Part shown: positions 45,126-54,166 of the stretch, in pieces
Numbering within the stretch: the first letter of the stretch is position 1
How the letters are laid out: every line of letters begins with the position of its first letter
From: Saccharofermentans sp.
GTDB taxonomy: Bacteria; Bacillota; Clostridia; Saccharofermentanales; Saccharofermentanaceae
Length of the DNA stretch: 64,000 nt
NCBI GenBank assembly: GCA_024403695.1
Contig: JAKSRI010000012.1
Span: 1 to 64,000, forward strand
Reading direction: 5' to 3'
Position numbers and translations under genes: made by a program
The notes under the pieces: model-generated
Told to the model about the DNA's origin: nothing
Databases searched by the model: none
What the model saw: only the letters and a program-made list of their open reading frames with translations

Positions 45126-45736
45126 CCCTTCAAACCTCCAAGTACAAGCTCGTACGCCTTATCACATGTAGCGATAACTGAAGCAACTGCTGCATCTGTC
45201 TTAGCATTCATGTCAGCTGCATACTCTCTGTCCTTCATAAGCTTAGTGTTAATATAAACGTTCATGGACGCGCCTGTTACTGCTGCTCTCAAAGCAGATG
45301 CAGCAACTCCGACGTCACTGATAGCAAGTCTGCTGCCCTTAACTGAAAGCTCCTCGATAATGGAAGCAACTTCCTGACATTTAGCCACAATCTCATAAGG
45401 AGCATCACTAGCAACTCTTAACGCGTTCTCAAGGATCTCGTCTCTGCCTGGCTCATCCTTAGGGATAGAGTATGCCTTAGAAAGTGGCTCAAAAGCCTCT
45501 GCGTCCTTCTCAATAAGTGCAGAAATATCATTTGTAAGCACTGCTGTCTCATCAAGAATTCTCTCGATATCAGCCTGGTATTCAGCATACTTCTTCTTAC
45601 CTGTAGTAAGATTAGCAACCATGGAACAAAGACTACTTGCCAAAGCACCCATAAGTGCACTTGCACCTCCGCCACCTGGTACTGGTGCTGCAGAACTTAA
45701 TGCTTCTGTAAACTGATCGATAGTAAACTCTCTCAT
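45122..45736 (-). CDS. fchA: Methenyltetrahydrofolate cyclohydrolase (FTCD_C family)
   Basis: A 204-residue protein of the formiminotransferase-cyclodeaminase C-terminal family (FchA-like). The family signature is SSAAPVPGGGGASALMGALASSLCSMVANLT (about residues 14-45, cited as a landmark only in part: PVPGGGGASALMGALASSL), followed by a four-helix bundle. It hydrolyses methenyl- to formyl-tetrahydrofolate. Adjacent folD supports the folate assignment. Confidence 0.88.
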   Translation of the reverse strand: MREFTIDQFTEALSSAAPVPGGGGASALMGALASSLCSMVANLTTGKKKYAEYQADIERILDETAVLTNDISALIEKDAEAFEPLSKAYSIPKDEPGRDEILENALRVASDAPYEIVAKCQEVASIIEELSVKGSRLAISDVGVAASALRAAVTGASMNVYINTKLMKDREYAADMNAKTDAAVASVIATCDKAYELVLGGLKG

Positions 45737-45747
45737 ATTATCTCCTT

Positions 45748-47010
45748 TTAACCTGTTACGATTCTTCTAATAGTCATAATTGGCATCATATCAACACTAC
45801 CATATCTTACGTTAGAACGTGAGTTAGATGCATGAATAACCTGTCCGCCACCAACATAAATGGCAACGTGACCACAATATCCTCCGCCATAATCGTAACA
45901 AACGATATCACCTGGCTGAATATTAGCTCTGCTTACAGATACACCACAGCCTGTCAGTGACTGAGAATAATGCGGAACGCTTACACCAATCTGTCTGTAT
46001 GCGTATACAACAAGTCCTGAACAGTCAACACCACTGGAACTCTCGCCACCCCAGACATATGGAACTCCAAGGAGAGCTGTTGCTGCATTTACAACACTCT
46101 GAGCATTTTTACCAGTAATGACAGGTGTTCCACCGCCACCGCCGCCCTTGCTGCCAGAGCCACCTTTGCTACCAGAGCCACCTGTACGCTGAGGAACAGG
46201 TGTAGGTGTTGGAGGTGCTGTCTGTGTTGTATATGAGATATAAACGTATCCCTCAAGACCACTGTCTGTAATTACCTTATACCATTTATCTGAAATAGAT
46301 ACAGCTCTAAGTCTAGTCTCATCACTAAGTGTAGCAACGACCTCAGATTCAGTTGAAGCTTCCTTACGAAGTGTAAGAGAAGATGTATCTACCCATACGA
46401 TTCGGTCAATATCAACCCATACCATCTCATAGGACAAAGTATCTGTTAATACATAACCCTCATTACCATCCTGAGTTAATACCTTAGACCACTTATCACC
46501 AATAGCAACTCGTGTTACAGCTTCACCAAGACCGAGATACTGCAATGTTCTAGAATCCATATCAGGAGTTTCCTTAAGGATGGAATCTCTAGCCTTAATA
46601 TAGTAATTTGTATTATCTGGAGCAAAATACATAGGATCCAACAGCTCTACAGGGAGTCCTGCTGAATCATATGACTGATAGACTGTATAAGAAAGAACAT
46701 CTGAATAAATAACATCCATTGCCCAGTTCTGTTCTTCATAACCCTCAAAATAAGTAGCACTAATTGTACCACCATTACTTACATCAATAAGACCTTCAGT
46801 TGAATATTCAGACTCAGGAATAGCCCACTCTTCAACAAGTATCTCCTCCTGCTCCTCTACTTCTTCCTTTGGGAAAGCTGCTGCGTAAGCGCTTCTAACC
46901 ATGTAAGAAGGATTATCTTCATTCATACCAAAAGGCATACACAAAAGTGGGACCGCTACTGTAGCGGATACTGCGATTGCTAATATGCCTGTTCTAATTT
47001 TTCTGGACAT
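45748..47010 (-). CDS. Secreted NlpC/P60 endopeptidase with SH3 domains
   Basis: A 420-residue cell-wall hydrolase. It has a signal peptide (MSRKIRTGILAIAVSATVAV), two bacterial SH3 domains (about residues 150-195 and 205-265), a Gly/Ser-rich linker (GGSGSKGGSGSKGGGGGG) and a C-terminal NlpC/P60 domain. The catalytic cysteine is in DCSGLVVYAY, the histidine in GHVAIYVGG, and the third residue near QVIHASNS. It cuts peptide bonds in peptidoglycan stems. The start at 47010 follows AAGGGTGAG. A TATAAT box lies about 30 nt upstream. It precedes fchA by 11 nt and may lead the whole run. Confidence 0.88.
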   Translation of the reverse strand: MSRKIRTGILAIAVSATVAVPLLCMPFGMNEDNPSYMVRSAYAAAFPKEEVEEQEEILVEEWAIPESEYSTEGLIDVSNGGTISATYFEGYEEQNWAMDVIYSDVLSYTVYQSYDSAGLPVELLDPMYFAPDNTNYYIKARDSILKETPDMDSRTLQYLGLGEAVTRVAIGDKWSKVLTQDGNEGYVLTDTLSYEMVWVDIDRIVWVDTSSLTLRKEASTESEVVATLSDETRLRAVSISDKWYKVITDSGLEGYVYISYTTQTAPPTPTPVPQRTGGSGSKGGSGSKGGGGGGTPVITGKNAQSVVNAATALLGVPYVWGGESSSGVDCSGLVVYAYRQIGVSVPHYSQSLTGCGVSVSRANIQPGDIVCYDYGGGYCGHVAIYVGGGQVIHASNSRSNVRYGSVDMMPIMTIRRIVTG

Positions 47011-47062
47011 AAACTCACCCTTTATTACATTTTCGTTACACATTATACAACCGTTTGGTCCA

Positions 47063-47096
47063 AATTAAAACGGGACCAGTGCACAACTGATCCCGC
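47063..47096 (-). terminator. Terminator of the DUF1846 gene
   Basis: On the minus strand CGGGATCAGT-TGTGC-ACTGGTCCCG, followed by TTTTAATTT. Confidence 0.85.
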
Positions 47097-47119
47097 TGAA
47101 TATTACAATTTATCGTGTA

Positions 47120-48604
47120 TTACTTGTGATAGAGCTTATTTGTAGCGTAATTTGGCTCTGTTGTTATGTTAATTCCAAGCTTACGGAATACGTTCATATC
47201 TACGCTACTAAGAATTGTTGTAGAGTGAGCATCACATCCTGCAAGATTTCCAATCTGCTGCATACAAAGCTCAGCAACTGGGTTTGTTGTAGCTGAAATT
47301 GTAAGAGCAATCAATGTCTCATCTGTATGGAGTCTTGGATTACGGTTACCCATGTGGTTAACCTTAAGATCCTGAATAGGCTCGATAACATTAGGCGAGA
47401 TAAGTGGCATATCATGGTCTACACCTGCGAGAACCTTCAGTGCATTCAGGATAGCTGCAGAAGCAGGGCCAAGAAGTTCTGTACTCTTACCAGTTACCAT
47501 TCTTCCATCAGGGAGCTCAATAGCTACTGCAGGACCGCTTGTCTGCTCAGCTCTTACGAGAGCTGCACCAATACAACGTCTATCAGATGTATCAATACCA
47601 GAAGTATTGAGAATAAGCTCAAGCTTAGTTACATCAGCAGGATCGCAAAGGCCCTGAAGTGCTGCGGACTTAGCCTGATAATATCTTCTGATAATCTCGT
47701 GATTAGAAGCCTGACGGCATGCTTCATCGTCGATAATAGCAAATCCAGCCATGTTAACACCCATATCTGTTGGGCTCTTGTAAGGGGACTCACCATAAAT
47801 CTTCTGGAAAATAGCATTAACTACAGGGAAAATCTCAACGTCTCTGTTGTAGTTAATTGTTGTCTCGCCATAAGCCTCGAGGTGGAATGGATCAATCATA
47901 TTAACATCACTGAGATCAGCTGTAGCAGCCTCATAAGCAACGTTTACTGGATGCTTAAGTGGGATACTCCAGATAGGAAATGTCTCAAACTTAGCGTAAC
48001 CAGCCTTGATTCCACGCTTATTCTCGTGATAAAGCTGTGAAAGACATGTAGCCATCTTTCCGGATCCTGGACCAGGTGCTGTAACTACAACGAGAGAATG
48101 AGATGTCTCGATGTAATCGTTCTTTCCATATCCATCCTCGCTAACAATAAGTGGGATATTTGAAGGATAACCCTCGATTGGATAGTGCTTATAAACCTTA
48201 ACACCAAGCTGACGAAGTCTCTTCTCAAACTTCTCAGCGAGAGGCTGTCCAGAATACTGAGTAATAACTACAGAACCTACAAAAAGGCCAAACTCTGTAA
48301 ATGTATCGATAAGACGGAGAACATCCTGATCGTATGTGATACCGAGGTCTCCTCTTCTCTTACTCTTCTCGATAGCAGAAGCATTAATAGCGATAACAAT
48401 TTCTGTATCAGCCTTAAGTTCCATGAGCATTCTCATCTTACTATCTGGCTTAAAACCAGGAAGAACTCTGGATGCATGGTAATCATCAAAAAGCTTTCCG
48501 CCGAACTCGAGGTAAAGCTTGCCGCCGAATTTGTCGATACGCTCTCTAATCTTCTGTGACTGAAGCTTAGTGTACTTATCGTTACTAAAACCCTCTTTAA
48601 TCAT
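47120..48604 (-). CDS. DUF1846 family protein
   Basis: A 494-residue cytosolic protein matching the DUF1846 family in full length. It starts MIKEGFSNDKYTKLQSQKI and has KLYLEFGGKLFDDYHASRVLPGF. Central VVVTAPGPGSGKMATCLSQLYHE resembles a P-loop, and C-terminal GCDAHSTTILS precedes the end. The biochemical role is not established as far as I know. The protein is widespread in Firmicutes. It has its own terminator and no tight partner. Confidence 0.85.
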   Translation of the reverse strand: MIKEGFSNDKYTKLQSQKIRERIDKFGGKLYLEFGGKLFDDYHASRVLPGFKPDSKMRMLMELKADTEIVIAINASAIEKSKRRGDLGITYDQDVLRLIDTFTEFGLFVGSVVITQYSGQPLAEKFEKRLRQLGVKVYKHYPIEGYPSNIPLIVSEDGYGKNDYIETSHSLVVVTAPGPGSGKMATCLSQLYHENKRGIKAGYAKFETFPIWSIPLKHPVNVAYEAATADLSDVNMIDPFHLEAYGETTINYNRDVEIFPVVNAIFQKIYGESPYKSPTDMGVNMAGFAIIDDEACRQASNHEIIRRYYQAKSAALQGLCDPADVTKLELILNTSGIDTSDRRCIGAALVRAEQTSGPAVAIELPDGRMVTGKSTELLGPASAAILNALKVLAGVDHDMPLISPNVIEPIQDLKVNHMGNRNPRLHTDETLIALTISATTNPVAELCMQQIGNLAGCDAHSTTILSSVDMNVFRKLGINITTEPNYATNKLYHK

Positions 48605-48626
48605 AAGTATATCTCCTATTCAATAA

Positions 48627-49253
48627 TTATCTTGCATTCATAGGACTCATAAGCATAACCTTCAAGTCCTTATTTCTAGCTTCTACCTTAATGGAAGAAC
48701 CACAACTACAAACCTGCTCTGCATCAAACAAAGATACAAATCCCTCAACTGTAGCAATCTCGCCGTATCCGAACTTATCGCTTCTGTAGTGCATTGGAAC
48801 TACGACACCTGGATTAACCGCCTTAACGTACTCATATGCCTCGTTTGCATCAATAGTAAAGAATCCGCCAACAGGTATAAGAAGAACATCGCAGTTCTTA
48901 ATCTTATTCATGTCCTCATCGGAAATCATGCATCCGATATCTCCCATGTGAACAACCTTAATATCTCCGGAAGTAAAAATACTAATCTTATTTGCACCTC
49001 TAAGAGAACCTTCCTTATCATCGTGGAAAGTATCAATAACATCCATATCAAATGGATTCTCAGCACCATCAGTAATACTAATCTCATCAAGTGCAAAGTG
49101 ATCGAAATGCATATGGGATGCTACTGCCTGATTAGCAGTCTCATTCAATGGGGAAAGTCCTGGAACGGAACCTGATTTATAAGGGTCGACAATAACACTA
49201 TAGCCATTCTCAGTGATTTTAAAACATGCGTGGCCTAGATATGTTATGTCCAT
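48627..49253 (-). CDS. Metallo-beta-lactamase fold hydrolase (UPF0173-like)
   Basis: A 208-residue MBL-fold protein. The metal motif HMHFDH (HxHxDH, about residues 47-52) is intact, followed by MGDIG and VPMHYR (third His). ITYLGHACFKI is the usual start of UPF0173. The substrate is unknown; related proteins act as L-ascorbate-6-phosphate lactonase-like or general hydrolases. It lies 22 nt upstream of the DUF1846 gene and may be co-transcribed with it. Confidence 0.85.
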   Translation of the reverse strand: MDITYLGHACFKITENGYSVIVDPYKSGSVPGLSPLNETANQAVASHMHFDHFALDEISITDGAENPFDMDVIDTFHDDKEGSLRGANKISIFTSGDIKVVHMGDIGCMISDEDMNKIKNCDVLLIPVGGFFTIDANEAYEYVKAVNPGVVVPMHYRSDKFGYGEIATVEGFVSLFDAEQVCSCGSSIKVEARNKDLKVMLMSPMNAR

Positions 49254-49328
49254 AACGCCCCCCTATTAAAAATTAATTTCTTTCTGATTATACTCTAAAG
49301 AGGAAAAACTTTGGTGGAAAATTTCACC

Positions 49329-50114
49329 TTAGAATAAATTTTTTAAAGTTCGCATGACACCGTCGTCGTCGTTGCCAAACTCCGTCACGTATTTCGCCGC
49401 CGCCTTAACCTGTGGCAAAGCGTTTGCCATGGCGTAACTCTCGCCACACACCTGCATCATGGTGATGTCATTAAGGTAGTCTCCGAAAGCCATCGCCTCC
49501 GAAGGGTCTATGCCAAACTTATCGAGCACCACCTTTATCGCCTGACCCTTGTCCACGTCCCTGTTAGAGATATCAATCCAGCTGTCACCTGACAACACTG
49601 CCGCAGTGCCCTCTGGCACAGAAGCTATTGTGTTATAGACCTCTTCTGCCTTCTTATCACGGATAAAAACCGCTATCTTCATTATCTCATCATTGTGAGC
49701 ATAGTAATCCAGATCATCAACAAAGCTGAATCTGTCATAGTACATAAGCGGCTCCTTAGCAACTTCTTCCTCTACAGGTTCCATATATGCACTGTCAATT
49801 CCACATGCAATAGGGGCGTTGCCTGGAAGACTTCTACCCAGGGCAAGCGAAGCCTCTACTTTGCTGTCTTCCATAATATTCTTATAGATGATCTCACCTT
49901 TATAGAAAACCACTGCGCCATTTTCTGAGATGAACACAATCTTGTCAGCTATCTCTTCGAACTGCTTACGAAGACAATAATACTGACGACCACTACTTAA
50001 TGCGAACATAATATCAGGATGATTATTTACGAACTCAATAAATCCCTCCGGATATTTCTTGTTAGAATCCAGAAGTGTTCCATCCAGGTCAAAAGCTATA
50101 AATTTAACAGTCAT
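49329..50114 (-). CDS. Cof-type HAD-IIB phosphatase
   Basis: A 261-residue HAD hydrolase. Motif I is FDLDGTLLDSN, motif II is ALSSGR, and the C-terminal motif is AFGDYLNDITMM (GDxxND). A large cap domain lies between (about residues 85-185), as in Cof/sugar-phosphatase members. The substrate is unknown. Its start overlaps the end of the other HAD gene by 11 nt. Confidence 0.87.
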   Translation of the reverse strand: MTVKFIAFDLDGTLLDSNKKYPEGFIEFVNNHPDIMFALSSGRQYYCLRKQFEEIADKIVFISENGAVVFYKGEIIYKNIMEDSKVEASLALGRSLPGNAPIACGIDSAYMEPVEEEVAKEPLMYYDRFSFVDDLDYYAHNDEIMKIAVFIRDKKAEEVYNTIASVPEGTAAVLSGDSWIDISNRDVDKGQAIKVVLDKFGIDPSEAMAFGDYLNDITMMQVCGESYAMANALPQVKAAAKYVTEFGNDDDGVMRTLKNLF

Positions 50115-50769
50115 TATTGATTCTCTCCATTATTATTTTCAGCGCCTCATAGAGGTCTTCAGCAATATAATCTGCCATCTGTCGTATCTCTTCGGTAGGT
50201 TCCAGCAAATCTGGCACCATTATAGTATAGAGTCCCGCATTATGGCTGCTAATTATTCCGTTATAGGAATCCTCTATTCCTACAGCATCCTGAGGCGCGA
50301 CTCCAAGCTCATCACATGCCTTGATAAATATATCAGGCGCAGGCTTAGAATTTGTAATCATGTCACCAGTAATTATCTCATTAAAATATTTAATAAGGCC
50401 TGTCATAGTAAGTTCTTCAATAACCGCTGCTCTTCTAGTGGATGATGCCAAGGCGATTAATATTTTATTCTCTTTCAGTGTTTCCATAATCGTATGAACA
50501 CCAGGTTTAATATCGATAAGGCCTTTTCTGAATCTATCCATTACCATGCCTGTTTTCTCAGCTCGAAGCTCATCATAGGAATATTTATCTCCGTAAATCT
50601 CCATAAACTTCTGTCTAGCTGCAACAGCTGTAACTCCAGTACATTCACGGCAGTAGTATTCAATATTTGGAATTCCATGGCGTGAAGCAACTTCCTTCCA
50701 AACTTCGATTACAGCTTTCTCTGTATCAAAGATAACTCCATCCATGTCAAAAACTACAGCCTTCATCAC
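50104..50769 (-). CDS. HAD phosphatase / beta-phosphoglucomutase-like
   Basis: A 221-residue HAD protein with motif I FDMDGVIFDTEKA, motif II ALASSTRRAAV, lysine in SKPAPDIF and motif IV GIEDSYNGI. The small helical cap places it with phosphoglycolate phosphatase and beta-phosphoglucomutase types. The two HAD genes form one unit. Confidence 0.87.
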   Translation of the reverse strand: MMKAVVFDMDGVIFDTEKAVIEVWKEVASRHGIPNIEYYCRECTGVTAVAARQKFMEIYGDKYSYDELRAEKTGMVMDRFRKGLIDIKPGVHTIMETLKENKILIALASSTRRAAVIEELTMTGLIKYFNEIITGDMITNSKPAPDIFIKACDELGVAPQDAVGIEDSYNGIISSHNAGLYTIMVPDLLEPTEEIRQMADYIAEDLYEALKIIMERINNDC

Positions 50770-50782
50770 TTACCTCTTCAAA

Positions 50783-50813
50783 TAAAAACGGACGTCCGTT
50801 GGACATCCGTTAT
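50783..50813 (-). terminator. Terminator of pflA
   Basis: On the minus strand AACGGATGTCC-AAC-GGACGTCCGTT, followed by TTT. Confidence 0.85.
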
Positions 50814-50824
50814 ATTACTATTTT

Positions 50825-51562
50825 TTACTGTACTGCGCCAAGAATATTCTTAGCATTGATTACTCTGTCCTTTGTCGGAGTTGAAATGCCCTCATTCTCA
50901 AGAACATTTTCAATGCCAAGTGTCTCCCATTTATGAATACCCAATGTGTGATATGGAAGCACCTCAACACGCTCTACTGTCTTAAGTGTCTTAATAAACT
51001 CAGAAAGATTATTAAGATCCTCATCATAATCTGTTCTCTCAGGTACAAGTACATGTCTAATCCACATAGGCTTACCCATATCTGACAGCTCCTGTGCCAT
51101 CTCAAGAATATTTGTATTAGGCTGACCTGTAAGCGCCTTATGCTTCTCATTATCAATATGTTTAAGGTCAAGCATAACAAGATCTGTTACCTTCATAAGC
51201 TCCATAAACTTGCTGTGCCATGGTTCACTCTTGGTGTAAGGATTACCACTTGTATCAACAGTTGTATGTATTCCCTTCTCCTTTGCCTTAGCAAAAAGCT
51301 CTGTAAGGAAATCAATCTGAAGCAATGGCTCACCACCACTTACTGTAATACCGCCCTTAGGACCCCAGTATTCCTTATAACGAAGTGCCTGATTAAGGAG
51401 CTCATCTGCATCCATCTCCTTACCTGTATTCATGTGCCAGGTATCCGGATTATGACAATACTGGCATCTCATCGCACAGCCTGAAAAGAAAATAATATAT
51501 CTTACTCCTGGGCCATCTGCTGCTCCGAAGCTTTCTGTGGAATGAATAAAACCTTTTGTCAT
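50825..51562 (-). CDS. pflA: Pyruvate formate-lyase activating enzyme
   Basis: Radical SAM enzyme (245 residues) that installs the glycyl radical on PflB. The cluster motif is CAMRCQYCHNPDTW (CxxxCxxC, about residues 29-42), followed by TVSGGEPLLQ and the MLDLKHID block. It lies 86 nt downstream of pflB with a terminator hairpin between, which would lower its expression relative to pflB. Confidence 0.93.
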   Translation of the reverse strand: MTKGFIHSTESFGAADGPGVRYIIFFSGCAMRCQYCHNPDTWHMNTGKEMDADELLNQALRYKEYWGPKGGITVSGGEPLLQIDFLTELFAKAKEKGIHTTVDTSGNPYTKSEPWHSKFMELMKVTDLVMLDLKHIDNEKHKALTGQPNTNILEMAQELSDMGKPMWIRHVLVPERTDYDEDLNNLSEFIKTLKTVERVEVLPYHTLGIHKWETLGIENVLENEGISTPTKDRVINAKNILGAVQ

Positions 51563-51589
51563 AAAGAACTCCTTTTAATATTTATAAGA

Positions 51590-51621
51590 GAAAAGCGGCT
51601 GTCCTCTAGGAAGACAGCCGC
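51590..51621 (-). terminator. Terminator between pflB and pflA
   Basis: On the minus strand GCGGCTGTC-TTCCTAGAG-GACAGCCGC, followed by TTTTC. Read-through is probably needed for pflA. Confidence 0.8.
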
Positions 51622-51648
51622 CTGATTAACAGTTAACTAAACTCTAGA

Positions 51649-53925
51649 TCAAAGTCTGTCGTGGCATGTTCTAGCGATAACGTCGTTCTGCTGCTCTCTT
51701 GTAAGATCGATAAATCTTACAGCGTAACCAGATACACGGATTGTGAAGTTAGCGTACTCTGGCTTCTCAGGATGCTCCTGAGCGTCGAGAAGCTTATCTA
51801 CACCAAATACGTTTACGTTAACGTGGAAAGCACCCTTAGCGAAGTAACCATCAAGAACGTTTGTGAGGTTATCAACCTGATCCTCTGTTGTGTTACCAAG
51901 AGCAGATGGGTTAATTGTCTGTGTATTAGAAATACCGTCAAGAGCCCATGTGTAAGGAATCTTAGCAACAGAGTTAAGAGAAGCAACGAGACCGTTCTGC
52001 TCTGCACCGTAAGCTGGGTTAGCTCCTGGAGAGAGTGGCTCGCCTGCCTTACGTCCGTTAGGGAGGGAACCTGTCTTCTTACCGTATACAACGTTAGATG
52101 TAATTGTAAGGATAGAAGTAGATGGCTCAGCATCTCTGTATGTGTGATGCTTCTTGAGCTTCTTCATGAATGTGTCGAGGAGCTCAACACCGATGTTATC
52201 AGCTCTGTCATCATCGTTACCATATCTTGGGAAGTCACCCTCTGTCTCGAAGTCAACTACCATGCCGTTCTCGTCACGGATTGTCTTAACCTTTGCATAC
52301 TTAATAGCAGAAAGGGAATCGATAACGTGTGAGAAACCAGCGATACCTGTAGCGAAGGAACGACGTACGTCTGTATCGATAAGAGCAAGCTCAGCTGCCT
52401 CATAGTAATACTTATCGTGCATGTAGTGGATGAGGTTAAGGCAGTTAACATAGAGGTCAATGAGCCAATCCATCATTACATCGAACTTCTTCATAACCTC
52501 ATTGTAGTCGAGGTACTCAGATGTAATTGGAGCAAACTCAGGAGCAACCTGCATTGGCTTGCCATCCTTACCCTTCTCGAGCTCGTCCTTACCACCGTTG
52601 ATAGCATAGAGCAAGCACTTAGCGAGGTTAGCACGTGCACCGAAGAACTGCATCTCCTTACCTGTCTGTGTAGCAGATACGCAGCAGCAGATAGAGTAAT
52701 CATCACCCCATACTGGACGGAGCTCGTCATCGTTCTCATACTGGAGAGAAGATGTCTTGATGGAGATGTAAGAAGAATACTTTCTAAAGTTAGAAGGAAG
52801 TCTCTTAGAATAGAGCACTGTGAGGTTTGGCTCTGGTGCTGGATCCATGTTCTCGAGTGTGTGGAGGAAACGATAGTCAGTCTTTGTAACCATGGAACGG
52901 CCATCCTGACCAAGACCACCAACCTCGAGTGTAGCCCATACTGGGTCACCGGAGAAGAGCTCATTATAAGCTGGGATTCTAGCGAACTTAACCATTCTGA
53001 GCTTCATTGTGAAGTGGTCAACAAGCTCCTGTGCTTCCTTCTCTGTGAGGATACCCTTCTTAAGGTCTCTCTCAATATAGATATCAAGGAATGTAGCTAC
53101 ACGACCAACGGACATAGCTGCACCGTTCTGTGTCTTGATAGCTGCGAGGTAACCAAAATAGAGCCACTGAACTGCTTCCTTAGCTGTCTGAGCTGGAGCA
53201 GAAATATCGTAACCGTAAGAAGCTGCCATAGCCTTCATTTCCTTGAGGGCCTTAATCTGCATTGCAAGCTCTTCTCTCTGACGGATAACGTCATCAACCA
53301 TTACGCCGCAACCGCAGTTAGCGAGATCTTCCTGCTTCTTCTCGATAAGGAAGTCGATACCGTAAAGAGCAACTCTTCTGTAGTCACCAACGATACGTCC
53401 ACGACCATATGTATCAGGAAGTCCTGTAAGGATATGAGCCTTACGAGCTGCTCTGATCTCTGGTGTGTAAACGGAGAATACTGCATCAGAGTGTGTTGTG
53501 TGATACTCTGTGAAAATCTTGTGGAGCTCAGGATTTGGTGTGTAACCATATGTCTCACAAGACTGCTCAGCCATACGAATACCACCGAATGGCATAAATG
53601 CTCTCTTAAGTGGCTCATCTGTCTGAAGACCAACGATCTGCTCAAGTGCCTGACCAGCCTCGTCGTCAAAAATATAACCTGGCTTGTGTGATGTAATTGT
53701 AGATACGATATCTGTATCCATGTTACGTACACCACCCTTAGCACGCTGCTCCTTATAATACTCGGAAACCTTGCCCCAGAGCTTGTCTGTAGCCTCTGTT
53801 GTTCCCTCGAGGAAGTCTTCGTTACCAAGATACTCTGTGTAGTTCTTCTGGATGAAGTCACGTACGTTTACTTCTTCCTTCCAAAGACGGCCCTCGAATG
53901 ACTCCCACTGCTGAAAATCTTTCAT
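51649..53925 (-). CDS. pflB: Formate C-acetyltransferase (pyruvate formate-lyase)
   Basis: Glycyl-radical enzyme (about 758 residues) that converts pyruvate and CoA to acetyl-CoA and formate under anaerobic conditions. The paired active-site cysteines are in [13 protein letters not shown], and the radical glycine is in [10 protein letters not shown] near the C-terminus. Of two close ATGs (53931 and 53925) the second has the better distance to AAAGGA (9 nt). It is preceded by a good promoter and a Fur/PerR-like palindrome. Together with ldh it points to mixed-acid fermentation. Confidence 0.95.
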   Translation of the reverse strand: MKDFQQWESFEGRLWKEEVNVRDFIQKNYTEYLGNEDFLEGTTEATDKLWGKVSEYYKEQRAKGGVRNMDTDIVSTITSHKPGYIFDDEAGQALEQIVGLQTDEPLKRAFMPFGGIRMAEQSCETYGYTPNPELHKIFTEYHTTHSDAVFSVYTPEIRAARKAHILTGLPDTYGRGRIVGDYRRVALYGIDFLIEKKQEDLANCGCGVMVDDVIRQREELAMQIKALKEMKAMAASYGYDISAPAQTAKEAVQWLYFGYLAAIKTQNGAAMSVGRVATFLDIYIERDLKKGILTEKEAQELVDHFTMKLRMVKFARIPAYNELFSGDPVWATLEVGGLGQDGRSMVTKTDYRFLHTLENMDPAPEPNLTVLYSKRLPSNFRKYSSYISIKTSSLQYENDDELRPVWGDDYSICCCVSATQTGKEMQFFGARANLAKCLLYAINGGKDELEKGKDGKPMQVAPEFAPITSEYLDYNEVMKKFDVMMDWLIDLYVNCLNLIHYMHDKYYYEAAELALIDTDVRRSFATGIAGFSHVIDSLSAIKYAKVKTIRDENGMVVDFETEGDFPRYGNDDDRADNIGVELLDTFMKKLKKHHTYRDAEPSTSILTITSNVVYGKKTGSLPNGRKAGEPLSPGANPAYGAEQNGLVASLNSVAKIPYTWALDGISNTQTINPSALGNTTEDQVDNLTNVLDGYFAKGAFHVNVNVFGVDKLLDAQEHPEKPEYANFTIRVSGYAVRFIDLTREQQNDVIARTCHDRL

Positions 53926-53969
53926 AGTCATATATCCTTTCTGAATTAATATGTTTTTTATGTAGTCAT

Positions 53970-53998
53970 AATATAACAAAGTGAAAATCATATTACAA
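53970..53998 (-). promoter_or_regulatory. Promoter of pflB
   Basis: TTGTAA (53998-53993), 17-nt spacer, TATATT (53975-53970), about 45 nt before the start codon. Confidence 0.6.
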
Positions 53999-54003
53999 CC
54001 CTG

Positions 54004-54022
54004 TTTTAGAATAATTCTAAAA
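54004..54022. promoter_or_regulatory. Fur/PerR-like palindrome upstream of the pflB promoter
   Basis: TTTTAGAATAATTCTAAAA is a perfect inverted repeat with 9-bp arms around one base. Its core TTAGAAT-N-ATTCTAA has the 7-1-7 form of PerR/Fur boxes (classic TTATAATNATTATAA; one position differs per arm). It ends 5 bp from the -35 box. Confidence 0.55.
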
Positions 54023-54103
54023 TAGATGCTAAAAAACTGTTCTTTTTTTTAGTCGTTTCGTGATTAGATGTTTATTACATATCTTTACAACACTTTAATA
54101 AGT

Positions 54104-54138
54104 AAAAAAAGAAAAACGGGCTGATTTATCAACCCGTT
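54104..54138 (-). terminator. Terminator of the PBP gene
   Basis: On the minus strand AACGGGTTGAT-AA-ATCAGCCCGTT, followed by TTTCTTTTTTT. Confidence 0.85.
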
Positions 54139-54166
54139 CTTACAAACATAAATAGCATGGCTTGTT

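Noticed and set aside
52417..53691. A 424-codon plus-strand open frame opposite pflB
   Set aside because: It is a shadow of the pflB codons; there is no ribosome site and no domain pattern.
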